Assembly: GCF_013347965.1 (NCBI RefSeq)
Contig: NZ_CP048810.1
Coordinates: 1 to 64,000, forward strand
Source of the DNA: Pseudomonas bijieensis
GTDB lineage: Bacteria > Pseudomonadota > Gammaproteobacteria > Pseudomonadales > Pseudomonadaceae
DNA: 64,000 nucleotides
Direction of reading: 5' to 3'
The notes beneath the pieces are model-generated. The model saw only the letters and a program-made list of their open reading frames with translations. It was not told the DNA's origin and searched no databases. Shown one piece after another: positions 17,232-26,446 of this stretch. A program made the position numbers and the translations under genes. Within the stretch, counting starts at the first letter, position 1. Every line of letters starts with the position of its first letter.

Positions 17232-18767
17232 ATGTCCGTAAAACGCCCAAGCAAAGCCGACTTTCTAATCGCCGCCGAAGACCACAGCTATCACCTGAGC
17301 GACAGTCAGATGGAATGCTTCCTCAATTTGGCTGACGAGACCCTCGGTTCCTACGACGCCATCGACAAACTGTATGCGCAAACCATCGCGCAGCAACCCC
17401 CCGAGCGTGAATTCAGCAAGGCGCCGGACGCTGACAATCTGCACGGCGCCTGGTACGTGAAAACCCATATTACAGGCGCCGCCCAAGGCCCGCTGGCCGG
17501 CAAGACGGTGGTCATCAAGGACAACGTTTCCGTGGCCGGCGTGCCGATGGCCAACGGCTCGCTGAGCCTGGACGGTTATGTCCCCTCGGAGGATGCAACC
17601 GTGGTCAAACGCCTGCTCGCTGCGGGTGCGACAGTGGTGGGCAAGTCGGTCTGCGAGGACCTGTGCTTCTCCGGCGCCAGCTTCACCGCCGCCAGTGGGC
17701 CTGTGAAAAACCCATGGGACCTGAGCCGCAACGCGGGCGGTTCCTCCAGTGGCAGCGCCGTGTTGGTTGCCTTGGAGGAGGTCGACATGGCGATCGGCGG
17801 GGACCAGGGAGGATCGATCCGCATGCCCTCGGCCTGGAGCGGCATCGTCGGCCACAAGCCGACCTACGGCCTGGTGCCTTACACCGGGGCTTTCCCGATC
17901 GAAAGGACCATCGATCACGTCGGCCCGATGGCCAACAGCGTGCGTGACGTGGCCGTGATGCTTGATGTCATCGCCGGGGCCGACGGCCTTGACTCCCGTC
18001 AGAAGAACCCGCCAGCCGTTGCCTGTGTCGCCACGCTTGATCAGGGCGTCGCGGGCCTCAGAATTGGCGTGCTGCGTGAAGGCTTCGCGATTCCCAGCGT
18101 GTCCGAGGATCAGGTGGATGCTCAGGTCAAGGCGGCGGTCGCGCAACTGCAAAGCCTTGGCGCGACGGTCGGCGAAGCCAGCGCGCCCTGGCATTCTGGG
18201 GTGGCGCTGGACATGTGGAATGTCATTGCCACCGATGGCGCGGCGTATCAGATGCTGCAGGGCAACGGCTATGGCATGAACGTGGATGGCTATTACGACC
18301 CGGACATCATGAGCTACTTCGGTGCCAAGCGTCGCGAGCACGCCGATGCGTTGTCCAGCAGTGTCCGCGCCGTGGCGTTGACCGGCCACTACAGCTTGAA
18401 AAATCTGCACGGCGCCTATTACGCCAAGGCGCGCATGCTGGTGCCGGAACTCACTCGTCAATACGACGAAGCGTTCAAGGATTTCGATGTACTGGTGATG
18501 CCAACCATGCCCTTCGTGGCGACGCCGCTGACCGCTGCCGATGCGCCGATCGAGGAGTACGTGCACAGTGCGCTGAACATGCTGACCAACACCGCGCCGT
18601 TCGACCTCACGGGCCACCCGGCGACTTCGATTCCTACAGGTCTGGCTGATGGCTTGCCGGTGGCGATGATGATCGTCGCCCCACGGTTCCAGGACGCCCT
18701 GGCCTTGCGCGTGGCTCAGGCCTACGAGCAAGCCCGTGGCCCATTCCCTAAACCGCCGCGTCGTTAA
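17232..18767 (+). CDS. Enantioselective-type amidase (amidase signature family)
   Basis: A 511-residue cytoplasmic amidase that hydrolyses amides to carboxylic acids and ammonia. The catalytic triad reads Lys96 (VVIKDNVS), cis-Ser171 (NAGGSSSGS) and nucleophile Ser195 (GGDQGGSIRMPS), with the usual 24-residue step between the serines. Long blocks such as TYGLVPYTGAFPIERTIDH and VIATDGAAYQMLQGNGYGM match the Rhodococcus enantioselective amidase family often paired with nitrile hydratase, but no nitrile hydratase genes are nearby. The ATG at 17232 has GGAG upstream. It follows the amiR-like gene after a 204-base leader with ANTAR-type hairpins, so expression is probably amide-inducible. Confidence 0.9.
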   Translation: MSVKRPSKADFLIAAEDHSYHLSDSQMECFLNLADETLGSYDAIDKLYAQTIAQQPPEREFSKAPDADNLHGAWYVKTHITGAAQGPLAGKTVVIKDNVSVAGVPMANGSLSLDGYVPSEDATVVKRLLAAGATVVGKSVCEDLCFSGASFTAASGPVKNPWDLSRNAGGSSSGSAVLVALEEVDMAIGGDQGGSIRMPSAWSGIVGHKPTYGLVPYTGAFPIERTIDHVGPMANSVRDVAVMLDVIAGADGLDSRQKNPPAVACVATLDQGVAGLRIGVLREGFAIPSVSEDQVDAQVKAAVAQLQSLGATVGEASAPWHSGVALDMWNVIATDGAAYQMLQGNGYGMNVDGYYDPDIMSYFGAKRREHADALSSSVRAVALTGHYSLKNLHGAYYAKARMLVPELTRQYDEAFKDFDVLVMPTMPFVATPLTAADAPIEEYVHSALNMLTNTAPFDLTGHPATSIPTGLADGLPVAMMIVAPRFQDALALRVAQAYEQARGPFPKPPRR

Positions 18768-18781
18768 GCCGGTCTTGGCCG

Positions 18782-18817
18782 GGTGCTGGCGGCGTAAGTG
18801 CCAGCACCTTGCCCTTT
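18782..18817 (+). terminator. Terminator after the amidase gene
   Basis: GGTGCTGGC (18782-18790) pairs perfectly with GCCAGCACC (18800-18808), with a nine-base loop, followed by TTGCCCTTTT. It partly separates the amidase gene from the nickel permease gene. Confidence 0.75.
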
Positions 18818-18838
18818 TCAGGATTCAGGAGTGTTTTC

Positions 18839-19420
18839 ATGGGATTGACTCAATCGATACGGCTTTCTCTGGGCGCCGCCTTATGCCTGCTGCCGGTGTT
18901 CGCATTTGCCCATCCAGGGCATGACGAATCAGGCTTGATGGCGGGCGTGGCGCACCCCTTGAGCGGGATGGATCACCTGTTGGCGATGTTCGCGGTCGGT
19001 CTCTGGGCCGCGCAGCAGGCCGGCAAGGCGCGCTTGATGTTGCCACTGACCTTTGTCGCCGGCATGTTGCTCGGCGGCTTGTTGGGGTTCGAAGGGTTCG
19101 CCATTGCACATCTGGAAACCGGCATCGCTGCATCGGTGCTCGCCTTTGGCTTGCTGGTCGCGGTGGCGGCGCGTCCACCTGTGGCGCTTGCCCTCGCCAT
19201 CACCGGCCTTTTCGGACTGGCCCACGGCATCGCCCACGGCATGGAATTTCCGCAGATGAGTAGCCCTGCGGCTTATGCGGTCGGTTTTCTGATCGCGACA
19301 TCGGCACTGCATGCAGCTGGCTTTGCACTGGCGCGGGGGTTGCCGATGCGCGCCGCTGCACTGGTTCGTGCGCTCGGCCTGGTGTCGGCGGGGGCAGGAA
19401 TCACGTTGTTGGCAGGTTGA
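18839..19420 (+). CDS. ureJ: HupE/UreJ family nickel permease
   Basis: A 193-residue membrane protein with a cleavable-looking N terminus, then the family hallmark HPGHDESGLMAG and HPLSGMDHLLAMFAVGLWA, whose histidines are implicated in nickel transport. About six transmembrane segments follow, including AHGIAHGMEFP. The ATG at 18839 has AGGAG seven bases upstream; an in-frame start 30 bases earlier lacks one. It probably supplies nickel to the urease encoded on the opposite strand, although it sits downstream of the amidase gene. Confidence 0.88.
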   Translation: MGLTQSIRLSLGAALCLLPVFAFAHPGHDESGLMAGVAHPLSGMDHLLAMFAVGLWAAQQAGKARLMLPLTFVAGMLLGGLLGFEGFAIAHLETGIAASVLAFGLLVAVAARPPVALALAITGLFGLAHGIAHGMEFPQMSSPAAYAVGFLIATSALHAAGFALARGLPMRAAALVRALGLVSAGAGITLLAG

Positions 19421-19447
19421 TGGCGGGGTGTTACCCAAAGCGGACGC

Positions 19448-19482
19448 GAGCAGTGAGGTTGGTGCATGCAGCCTCACTACTC
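19448..19482. terminator. Hairpin between convergent ureJ and amidase genes
   Basis: AGTGAGG (19452-19458) pairs with CCTCACT (19472-19478), flanked by a further GAG/CTC pairing. It lies between converging stops, so it may end transcription in both directions. There is no strong T run. Confidence 0.5.
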
Positions 19483-19510
19483 GGCTCATTTCGATTCAAC
19501 GCCGATTGAG

Positions 19511-20950
19511 CTACTCGTGGTTGCCCGCCCAGATGGGCGGGCGTCGGTCAGTCCAGGGCATCGCCCGTTCAAGCTGCGCCGCCAACTGCAGGAGTAAATC
19601 CTCACGCCCATAAGCTGCGCCGAACTGCATGCCGATAGGTAAACCGGATGCCAGGTCCTGCGTCAGTGGCATCGACATGGCAGGGCAGCCGCTGACATTG
19701 AAAACGGCAGTGAAAGGGGAGTGGTCGAAGACATGGGCTATCCACCCTCGGCCATCGAGCGTTTCCTGATTCGCATTGTATTGGCCCACGAGGGGCTGGG
19801 GGGCAGGCAAGGTCGGCGTCAGAAGCACATCGTAATTGCAGAAAAAATCTCCAACTTTTCGGGTCACAACATTGCGCTGGTACATCGCTTCCAGCAATTG
19901 GGTTGCGCTCAGCTCACAGCCGAGCCGGTAAAGGGCGAGCGTGGCAGGCTCCAGAGTCGATTCATCGATGGGCCGATCCGTCGCAGTCGCGATGGCGTCG
20001 ATCCAGGCGGCTGTGTTGCTGGACCAGAATCGCGCATTCAGTTCTACGAAGGCTTCCCAGCTCAGGCCTATGTCCGCGACGGCAGGAGTGACGTGGTGGC
20101 CCAGTCCCTCCAGCGTTTGACAGACTAGGTTCAAACCGGCGCTTACGGCAGGTGCTGTCGGCTGACCATTGAGGGCATGGCCTTGTACGGCGATGCGCAA
20201 AGGCCCGGGCTCGCGACTCAGCAGCGACCGGTAGGATTGTGTCGGCGGTGCAATGTGAAAAGGATCGCCTGATGCGGGGCCGTGCACGGCGTCGAGCACA
20301 CTGGCGGTATCCCGGACGGTACGGCTGAGCACCCCGTGTACGGCCAGCCCTGCCCAAACCTCGTCGACATCCGGTCCCATGGGTAAACGTCCCCGGCTTG
20401 GCTTCAGGCCAAACAAACCACAGGACGCGGCTGGTACGCGGATTGAGCCGCCGCCATCGGTCGCATGGGCTATCGGGACCATGCCAGCGGCGACAGCGGC
20501 CGCCGAGCCACCACTGGACCCGCCGACGCTGCGGGTCAGGTCCCAAGGATTGCGAGTGGGGCCGTCTACACGGTTTTCTGTGGTGGTGCTTGCCGCCAGT
20601 TCGGGGGTGGTCGTGCGGCCTAGGGCGAGTAGGCCGCTGCGGCGAAACCGCGCCATCAGCTCAGAGTCGGCTCCGGCAACGCAACCCTGCGCCAGTCGGC
20701 TGCCCAGTTCATTGCGACGATTGCGCGCGGTCAGGCCCAGATCTTTCACCAGCATTGGCACGCCGTGCAAAGGCCCGGATTGTGCCTGCGGCTCGTCAGC
20801 CCATGTATCGACGACGGCATTGATGTGCGGATTAAGTGCCTGTATGGCCTGCAGGGCAGCGGCGCGTACTTCAGACTCGCTGATCTGACGGTCGGCAATC
20901 ATGCCTGCCAGACCAACGGCGTCATGTTCGGCGTAATCGGAAAGATTCAT
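19511..20950 (-). CDS. NylA-like amidase (amidase signature family)
   Basis: A 479-residue amidase. Triad: Lys69 (MLVKDLGL), cis-Ser145 (SVGGSSGGS) and nucleophile Ser169 (TDGGGSIRVP). Overall layout and the C-terminal block GREDLLLQLAAQLERAMPW closely resemble the 6-aminohexanoate cyclic-dimer hydrolase NylA and its natural homologues, so it should act on cyclic or linear secondary amides. The natural substrate is unknown. It is transcribed away from a TetR gene, and the promoter region between them has three palindromic operators, so it is very probably under TetR control. It is only distantly related to the amidase encoded at 17232. Confidence 0.88.
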   Translation of the reverse strand: MNLSDYAEHDAVGLAGMIADRQISESEVRAAALQAIQALNPHINAVVDTWADEPQAQSGPLHGVPMLVKDLGLTARNRRNELGSRLAQGCVAGADSELMARFRRSGLLALGRTTTPELAASTTTENRVDGPTRNPWDLTRSVGGSSGGSAAAVAAGMVPIAHATDGGGSIRVPAASCGLFGLKPSRGRLPMGPDVDEVWAGLAVHGVLSRTVRDTASVLDAVHGPASGDPFHIAPPTQSYRSLLSREPGPLRIAVQGHALNGQPTAPAVSAGLNLVCQTLEGLGHHVTPAVADIGLSWEAFVELNARFWSSNTAAWIDAIATATDRPIDESTLEPATLALYRLGCELSATQLLEAMYQRNVVTRKVGDFFCNYDVLLTPTLPAPQPLVGQYNANQETLDGRGWIAHVFDHSPFTAVFNVSGCPAMSMPLTQDLASGLPIGMQFGAAYGREDLLLQLAAQLERAMPWTDRRPPIWAGNHE

Positions 20951-20974
20951 TGAAATCTCCAGAAATGAGAGGTT

Positions 20975-21030
20975 GATACTTCTTAGTATCGCGCGATACT
21001 TGTTGGTATCATGTGATACTGTGTAGTATC
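20975..21030. promoter_or_regulatory. Three tandem TetR operators
   Basis: Three 16-base palindromes, GATACT-N4-(A/G)GTATC, lie at 20975-20990, 20995-21010 and 21015-21030. They repeat with an exact 20-base period, close to two helical turns. They fill the 109-base gap between the divergent amidase and TetR genes and so should control both. Confidence 0.85.
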
Positions 21031-21059
21031 GTTGTCAAGCAGAATTTCATCACCAGAGA

Positions 21060-21659
21060 ATGTCCGTCGTGCCAAGACCTATTCGCCCAGAACGCATCGC
21101 CCAGCTGCCACCCCGCGAGCGCATTATCGATGCCGCCCAGGCGCTGTTTTTTGAGCAGGGCATTTCCCGAGTCACTGTGGACGCTATTGCCGCCTTGGCG
21201 GGGTCGACAAAAATGACGTTGTATCGGCATTTCGAAACAAAGGATGTGCTGGTGCAGGAATGGCTGAGACTGCTCACTGAGCAATACAGTGCAGTGCTTG
21301 ACGAGTTGTCGAGCCAGTGGCCCGGTCAACCGGTGAGGCAGTTACTGGGGTTCGCTGAATTTATCGCCGCAGATCTGGCCAGCTCCGGCTACCGAGGATG
21401 CCCTTTCACAAATAGCCTGGCCGAGCTCCCCGACCCACTGCACCCGGCGAGGCGTTTGATCGAGTCGCACAAGCAGCGCCAGTTTCAGCGACTCGCCACG
21501 TTGTGCAAGGAGGCGGATTTGCCTTGTCCAATGGACGTGGCGCAGGAACTGACACTGCTGATGGAGGGGGCGCAGGTGGTGGCTCAGAATAAAGGAATGG
21601 ACGAGGTCGGTGTCCGTCTGATGCGGATAGTGAGCAAACGTTTAGGCGTTACCGTGTAG
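21060..21659 (+). CDS. TetR family transcriptional regulator
   Basis: A 199-residue regulator with an N-terminal helix-turn-helix domain (about 20-65: RIIDAAQALFFEQGISRVTVD, AGSTKMTLYRHFETKD) and a variable ligand-binding C-terminal domain. It probably represses the divergent NylA-like amidase gene and itself through the GATACT palindromes. The ligand is unknown and may be the amidase substrate or product. The start at 21060 is a TTG, since the frame opens AATGTCC upstream only out of phase; the assigned start is less certain than the gene. Confidence 0.87.
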   Translation: MSVVPRPIRPERIAQLPPRERIIDAAQALFFEQGISRVTVDAIAALAGSTKMTLYRHFETKDVLVQEWLRLLTEQYSAVLDELSSQWPGQPVRQLLGFAEFIAADLASSGYRGCPFTNSLAELPDPLHPARRLIESHKQRQFQRLATLCKEADLPCPMDVAQELTLLMEGAQVVAQNKGMDEVGVRLMRIVSKRLGVTV

Positions 21660-21721
21660 GGTAATCGGCATCAGGGAAACACCCTGACTCCGGTTCAAGG
21701 TCAGCATGCAAGCTCATCAAT

Positions 21722-21760
21722 AAGGGAGCTAAGAAAGAAAGCGTCAGCTTCAGCTCCTTC
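21722..21760. terminator. Hairpin between convergent TetR and DUF4132 genes
   Basis: GGAGCT (21725-21730) pairs with AGCTCC (21752-21757), with flanking AAG/CTT and an inner AAGC/GCTT pairing. It lies between two converging genes and could act as a shared terminator. Confidence 0.4.
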
Positions 21761-21800
21761 GCATGCAAGACGCAGCGATGCGCGGGAGGGCTGAGGTAGT

Positions 21801-24752
21801 TCAGGCGTCGATGACGTGCCCGGCTCCCGGTATATCCGCGCGCTGTATCTGCTCCAGTATCAGGCTGTCGGTGATGTTCAGGTCGTCCACCAGCAGAAAC
21901 ATCTTGCTCAGCACTTCGGCCATTTTCTTGTCGGTGTCGGCGAACGGCAGGTAGAACTCCGTAGAGCTGCTGCCGACGGGCACGATACACAGGTAGTTGC
22001 CGGGTTCGATATGGATGGCTGCGCTGCCCAGATGAATGCGGTAGTTCGCGCGCTGGCCGGTAATGTGCAGAAAATGCCCTTCGCATCTGACGTTTCGTAA
22101 CCCCAGACCCTGAATCAACTCGCCGACCAGTTCGGCGCGTCGTTGCAGGGTTTCGTGGCTGGTGCTGTAGCCGTCTGCGGCGTGGGCCACGGAGACCAGC
22201 AGGTCGGCGTCACGCATGATTTCCGAGAACAGCAGCGGCGGTACTTGCTCAAGGGGGATGGCCTTCTGGTCGCGGTAGAACGCAATCGTGTCGAAGGTAA
22301 AGTGTTCTGTTTCCGAGAGGTAATGGCCGGTATCCAGAAAGTTGAACACGGCATGGATGCCGTGCTCTTTGCTCTCGTAATAGATGTCCTCGACGCTTGA
22401 GGTCGACCAGTTGCGGACCTGCAGCAACCGGGCAGCTACCTTGCCTTTCAGGCGGTGGCCGGCGAATCGGTTGGACCACAAGCCAGTGTCTCGCTCGGCA
22501 GGTGTCAGCAGGTACAACTCGCGAAAGGCCTGTTTGAACGGCTGCACGCGGCGATGGGTCACCACTTCTTTCTGCCAGGCCGACAGTTGTCCAGCCATGA
22601 ACAGATGAAAAGGGTGAGCAATACGCAGGCGCTTTTCAGCGATGTGTTGGCGGCCTTCAAGGTCAGTCACCGTCAGCGTCGCGCTATCGAGCCAGCCCAG
22701 CGCAGCGTCGTCGGCCTGCATGATCAGCTGTTCGAGCAGCAGGCGAACCGCAGGCATTTTCAACAGCGGCTTCAGCTCGTCCAGAGCCAGGCTTTCGCCG
22801 CTGCTCATCATTGCTTCCAGGGTGCGGCAGAAGCGGGCGATCTGTTCCTTGAGCTGGGTTTGCTGCGCTTTGAGCGCGATGAAGTCTGCGTTTTTGCGAA
22901 TCGCGGGCGGTGCGGTCTTGAGCGCCTTTGCGCCTTTGCAGATGTGCAACGTAGGCGACAAGCCGTCGATTTCCAGCGTGACGTCATAGCCATCAATGGT
23001 GGTGGCTGTCACGGTGGATTCGGCGATTTCCGATTCCATGGCCCATTCCAGGCGAATCACCGAAGGATAGCCGGCGACACGCGCCAGGTTTTCCAGACCT
23101 GCCTGCACCGCTGCGTGGGAGTTGGCCTGTCGCTGAGCTCCGTATTTACGCACCTCTTTGTGCAGTTTCTTGAGCGTCAGGTAGCGCTGGCGTACGTCGT
23201 CCGGCCCTGTGACGGGCAGCAAGCCATAGATGCGCATGGCCGGCTGTGCGTGGCGGGTCAATTTCTTTTCCAGCGCCGCTCGACCGATGCCCTGGTAGGC
23301 GTCGAGCAGTACACGGGTCTCGGGAAACGCCCAGTGCGAGGGTTCGAGTGCCGCGAGGTACTCGCGCAGGTGGTCTGGGTCGGCTTCGGCCAGGGCCTTG
23401 TCCAGCAGGTAGCGGTCCACCACGCCCACGGTTTCATCCAGCGTATTGGGCAGGTCGCTGCCCCAGCCGGACCGAGGGGCCAGGGCAATGTTCAGGTATT
23501 CACGCTGGAAGGCTTGCAGATCACTCCAACCGAGCGCGTCGAGCACCACTCGGCTGGCTTGGCCGGCGTAGGGCAGGGCGGTGAGCAGGGTATTTCTTGA
23601 AAAGCCGGACAACGCCGCGAGTAGCTCTGGGGATTGGTTTTTGGGCAAATCCTGAAGCAGCAGGAAGTATTGGAGCACCGCAGCCGTGTAGCCGAAGCTG
23701 TCGAAGTCATTCGGCGTTATGCCCAGTCGTTCGATGACCGCCAGAGCCTGCAACAACCAACGGGTCTGATACACCTCGACCGAGCGGAAGGTGTCAGCCA
23801 GCCTTTCGGCGTTATGGGGCAATCCAGCCAGGGCGTCCTCGACATAACGAACGGTGAAGTTCGCCAGTTCAGGGGGCGCGACGGCAGGTTCTTGCGTGGG
23901 GATTTCATCAATCTGAGACGACTCATCATCGATGTCTTCCGGGTCCTCGTCGTTTGCATCGTCCTCGTCGAAATCTTCATCGGCGTACCGAGTCAAGTCC
24001 ACATCATCGCTGTCCAGCCCGGCGTCGTCCGAGTAGAACATCATGGCGCGGCCCCAGGTATTGGCGGCCCGGACGAAGCGCGGGTAATCGAGGCGGCCCG
24101 CTTCCAGCAGGCTCAGGGCGATGCGCTGGATTTCCTTGTGCCCGTAGATATACGCGTCGGCGATCTTCCTTTGTTCGCCACCGGGCGCTGAAGGGGGCTG
24201 CTCGCGGTTCCAGCTGCCGTCCAGCAACCATTCGGCGAAGGTCTGCCAGGCGGGGGTGGATGGGTAATTGCTCAGGCGATTGATGCAGGCGTGAACGTCG
24301 GGGAAGGCCCAGGCCTGGTCCGGGCTTCTTCGGTAATAGGCCGGGTCATCTTCGTCAGTGGGCAAGGGATAGTCACTGTCCTCGAAGGCATATTGCAGCA
24401 TGTGCTGCAGTCGCGCACCGATCTGCTCCAGTGCATAGGCATCCGGGCGAGTCGTGATCCACGCGTCGCAGAGTCGATATTGCAGGCCATAGCGCTGTTG
24501 ATCGCGGCGGTCCTCCAGATCGTCCCAAACGGTCGGGAACACAAAACCATCCGCCAGTGCCTTGGGCCCATCCTTGGGATGCTGCCTGACCCAGTCATCG
24601 GCGATGCGCAGCAAGTCGATGCCTTCCCAGAAATCGGGCTCGAATTCGTCGTAGTGGCTGAACTCGGGATAGTCATCCAACGCTCTATCACAGAATGTTC
24701 GCAGCGCAGCGAGGCGTGTGGTTTGTTCGGGCGCAGGACGGCGTGATTGCAT
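21801..24752 (-). CDS. Large DUF4132 (YehI/MolR-like) protein
   Basis: A 983-residue protein from the ATG at 24752; a TTG 45 bases earlier is the alternative, and neither has a strong ribosome site. The C-terminal third holds the DUF4132 hallmarks FKQAFRELYLLTPAER and YSNRFAGH-like SNRFAGHRLKG, then a final domain with EGHFLHITGQRANYRIHLGS and IHIEPGNYLCIVPVG. Around residues 248-285 is an unusually acidic stretch made almost only of Asp and Glu. The middle is helical and repetitive, as in ARM/HEAT-like scaffolds. The function of the family is unknown; the E. coli relatives YehI/MolR have no proven activity. A small partner gene lies immediately upstream. Confidence 0.82.
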   Translation of the reverse strand: MQSRRPAPEQTTRLAALRTFCDRALDDYPEFSHYDEFEPDFWEGIDLLRIADDWVRQHPKDGPKALADGFVFPTVWDDLEDRRDQQRYGLQYRLCDAWITTRPDAYALEQIGARLQHMLQYAFEDSDYPLPTDEDDPAYYRRSPDQAWAFPDVHACINRLSNYPSTPAWQTFAEWLLDGSWNREQPPSAPGGEQRKIADAYIYGHKEIQRIALSLLEAGRLDYPRFVRAANTWGRAMMFYSDDAGLDSDDVDLTRYADEDFDEDDANDEDPEDIDDESSQIDEIPTQEPAVAPPELANFTVRYVEDALAGLPHNAERLADTFRSVEVYQTRWLLQALAVIERLGITPNDFDSFGYTAAVLQYFLLLQDLPKNQSPELLAALSGFSRNTLLTALPYAGQASRVVLDALGWSDLQAFQREYLNIALAPRSGWGSDLPNTLDETVGVVDRYLLDKALAEADPDHLREYLAALEPSHWAFPETRVLLDAYQGIGRAALEKKLTRHAQPAMRIYGLLPVTGPDDVRQRYLTLKKLHKEVRKYGAQRQANSHAAVQAGLENLARVAGYPSVIRLEWAMESEIAESTVTATTIDGYDVTLEIDGLSPTLHICKGAKALKTAPPAIRKNADFIALKAQQTQLKEQIARFCRTLEAMMSSGESLALDELKPLLKMPAVRLLLEQLIMQADDAALGWLDSATLTVTDLEGRQHIAEKRLRIAHPFHLFMAGQLSAWQKEVVTHRRVQPFKQAFRELYLLTPAERDTGLWSNRFAGHRLKGKVAARLLQVRNWSTSSVEDIYYESKEHGIHAVFNFLDTGHYLSETEHFTFDTIAFYRDQKAIPLEQVPPLLFSEIMRDADLLVSVAHAADGYSTSHETLQRRAELVGELIQGLGLRNVRCEGHFLHITGQRANYRIHLGSAAIHIEPGNYLCIVPVGSSSTEFYLPFADTDKKMAEVLSKMFLLVDDLNITDSLILEQIQRADIPGAGHVIDA

Positions 24753-24786
24753 GAGGGTATCCGAGCAAAAAAGTGAGCGACGAGGA

Positions 24787-25227
24787 TCAACCGCCAATCA
24801 GCGGCACCAGGCGGATAAACGCGAGCGTGGAAGGGGGGCTCAATTCAATGGATTCATCGAGTCTTTGCAGCATGACGCCGTTGTGCAGAACGCGGAACGC
24901 ACGGGTTTCAAAACCCTTCAAGGCGCGTTCGACCTCAACGCTGACATCCAGGTCCAGAGGTGCGCTGGCCTGAGGCATGACAACCGCACCTTCACTGGCT
25001 TGCCGAAGAACGTCCCGCTCGCTCAGGTATTGGCGGTCGAGCACCTCGCGCACCGACACTTGTGCCAGCCAGTGCTGGACCGACAGCGCGGCGATCTGTT
25101 CGGCGACGGTCAGGCGAATGAGCTCGGCGACCGTCAAGGTCAGCGAGGTCGGTGTCAGGGTGACAGGCGGCAGCAAAGGCTCCTGGCGTGCGCCTTTCAG
25201 GCAATAACTATGAACCACGAACTCCAT
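24787..25227 (-). CDS. Small hypothetical partner of the DUF4132 protein
   Basis: A 146-residue protein with AAGGA seven bases before the ATG at 25227. I do not recognise a family. It is rich in Leu, Val and Glu, with a helical middle (ELIRLTVAEQIAALSVQHWLAQ) and a C-terminal beta-like part ending FIRLVPLIGG. There is no signal peptide or membrane segment. It ends 34 bases before the DUF4132 gene, so both are probably in one transcript and the products may act together. Confidence 0.7.
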   Translation of the reverse strand: MEFVVHSYCLKGARQEPLLPPVTLTPTSLTLTVAELIRLTVAEQIAALSVQHWLAQVSVREVLDRQYLSERDVLRQASEGAVVMPQASAPLDLDVSVEVERALKGFETRAFRVLHNGVMLQRLDESIELSPPSTLAFIRLVPLIGG

Positions 25228-25329
25228 GACGCATTCCTTGCAAGCCAGGCCAGCCGGGGCGGGTGGCGCCTTAGCATAGCCCGGTCTGCAACAAACTTCA
25301 TCGTGCTGCGCGCTCGTGCAGTGCCTGGC

Positions 25330-26178
25330 TCAGATTACTTTAGCCATCCGACGACCACTCATGAAACACAAGAGGCCCCCCATCGCGGTCAGTGCGCTCA
25401 ACGCATAGAACATCGTGGGGGCCGGGGTGTGCATCAGCAGGTATCCGCAGATCACCGGGCTCAGGGCGCCACCCAGCGCCGCCAGGTTTTGCGCGCCGTA
25501 GTAGCTGCCGCGCAGTTCTTCCGGGGCCAGGGTGTCGACGAAAAGGAATTCGGCCGGGTAAATGATCATTTCACCGAGGGTGAAAATGAACATCGCCACG
25601 CACCAGCTCACCATGCTGTCGGCCAGGCTGAAGCCGATCAGGCCAAGAATGAACAGGCTGGTGCCCGCGGCAATCCAGTAGCGCAGCTTCTCGCGATCGA
25701 GGAACCGACCGATTTGATATTGCAGCAAAATCACACTGATGGCGTTGCAGGCGAGCAGGGCGGCCATGATGTCCAGCGCGCGTTTGGAATCGTGGGTCAC
25801 CAGCAGGTATTGCGACAAGTAGAGGGTGAAGCGTCCGTGCACCACCGTGCTGAGCAGGCAGCCGCAGGTGAACATGATCAGGGTACGGTCGTTTTTCAGG
25901 GTCTTGAGCGTCTTGAGAAAACTTGGCGGCTGACCAATGACCGGCGTTGGCGCGGCATCCCTGGGGATGCCGGTCATCAGGAAAATGCTGGAAAACGCGA
26001 TGCCAGCGGCGATCAGGAATGGCCCGATCGGATAGACACCGGCAATCACCACGCCGAGCATGGGACCGGTGGCATAGCCGATGTTGGTCAGGGTGTAGCG
26101 CAGGGAAAACGCCTTGGCGCGCTGGCCCACGGGCAGGTTTTCACTGAGGATCGCCTTTGAACCGATAAGGAACAACGC
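25330..26178 (-). pseudogene. MFS transporter lacking its N-terminal segments
   Basis: About 282 residues of a major facilitator family protein of the DHA1/MdtH type. The first visible residues (FLIGSKAILSENLP) correspond to the loop after transmembrane segment 4; segments 1-3 and any start codon with a ribosome site are missing. The remaining eight or so segments are intact (for example LRYTLTNIGYATGPMLG and the closing FYALSALTAMGGLLCFMSG). The break coincides with the truncated 5' end of a LysR gene on the other strand, so one deletion removed both gene starts. Probably not expressed as a working transporter. Confidence 0.75.
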
Positions 26179-26446
26179 TGACGCTGCCCACTACGACAGC
26201 TTTTCCGCCTCGGCAACCCAGGTGGAGGCCGTTGCACTGCTGATCAAGACGGGGCGTTTTCTGGGGTTCCTGCCCCAGCACTATGCCGCGCCGATGGTAG
26301 CGCGGGGAGAGTTTCGCGCGGTGCGCCCAGACCTGTTCTACATCGTCACGCCGTTCAGTTTGATACTGCGCCATAACATTGTACGCAGCCCCTTGGTCAA
26401 GGCATTTGCCCAGGCATTGGGCGTGGACTTGAAAGCCTCGGTTTGA
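26176..26446 (+). pseudogene. C-terminal remnant of a LysR-type regulator
   Basis: The last 85-90 residues of a LysR effector domain (DAAHYDSFSASATQVEAV, GRFLGFLPQHYAAPMVARGE, then FSLILRHNIVRSPLVKAFAQ). The helix-turn-helix domain and most of the sensor domain are missing. Its left end abuts the truncated 5' end of the MFS gene at about 26176. Originally the two genes were probably divergent neighbours. Confidence 0.7.

Noticed and set aside
17265..18731. A 488-codon open frame on the minus strand opposite the amidase gene
   Set aside because: Antisense shadow; the plus-strand amidase has a full catalytic triad and family blocks over the same bases.
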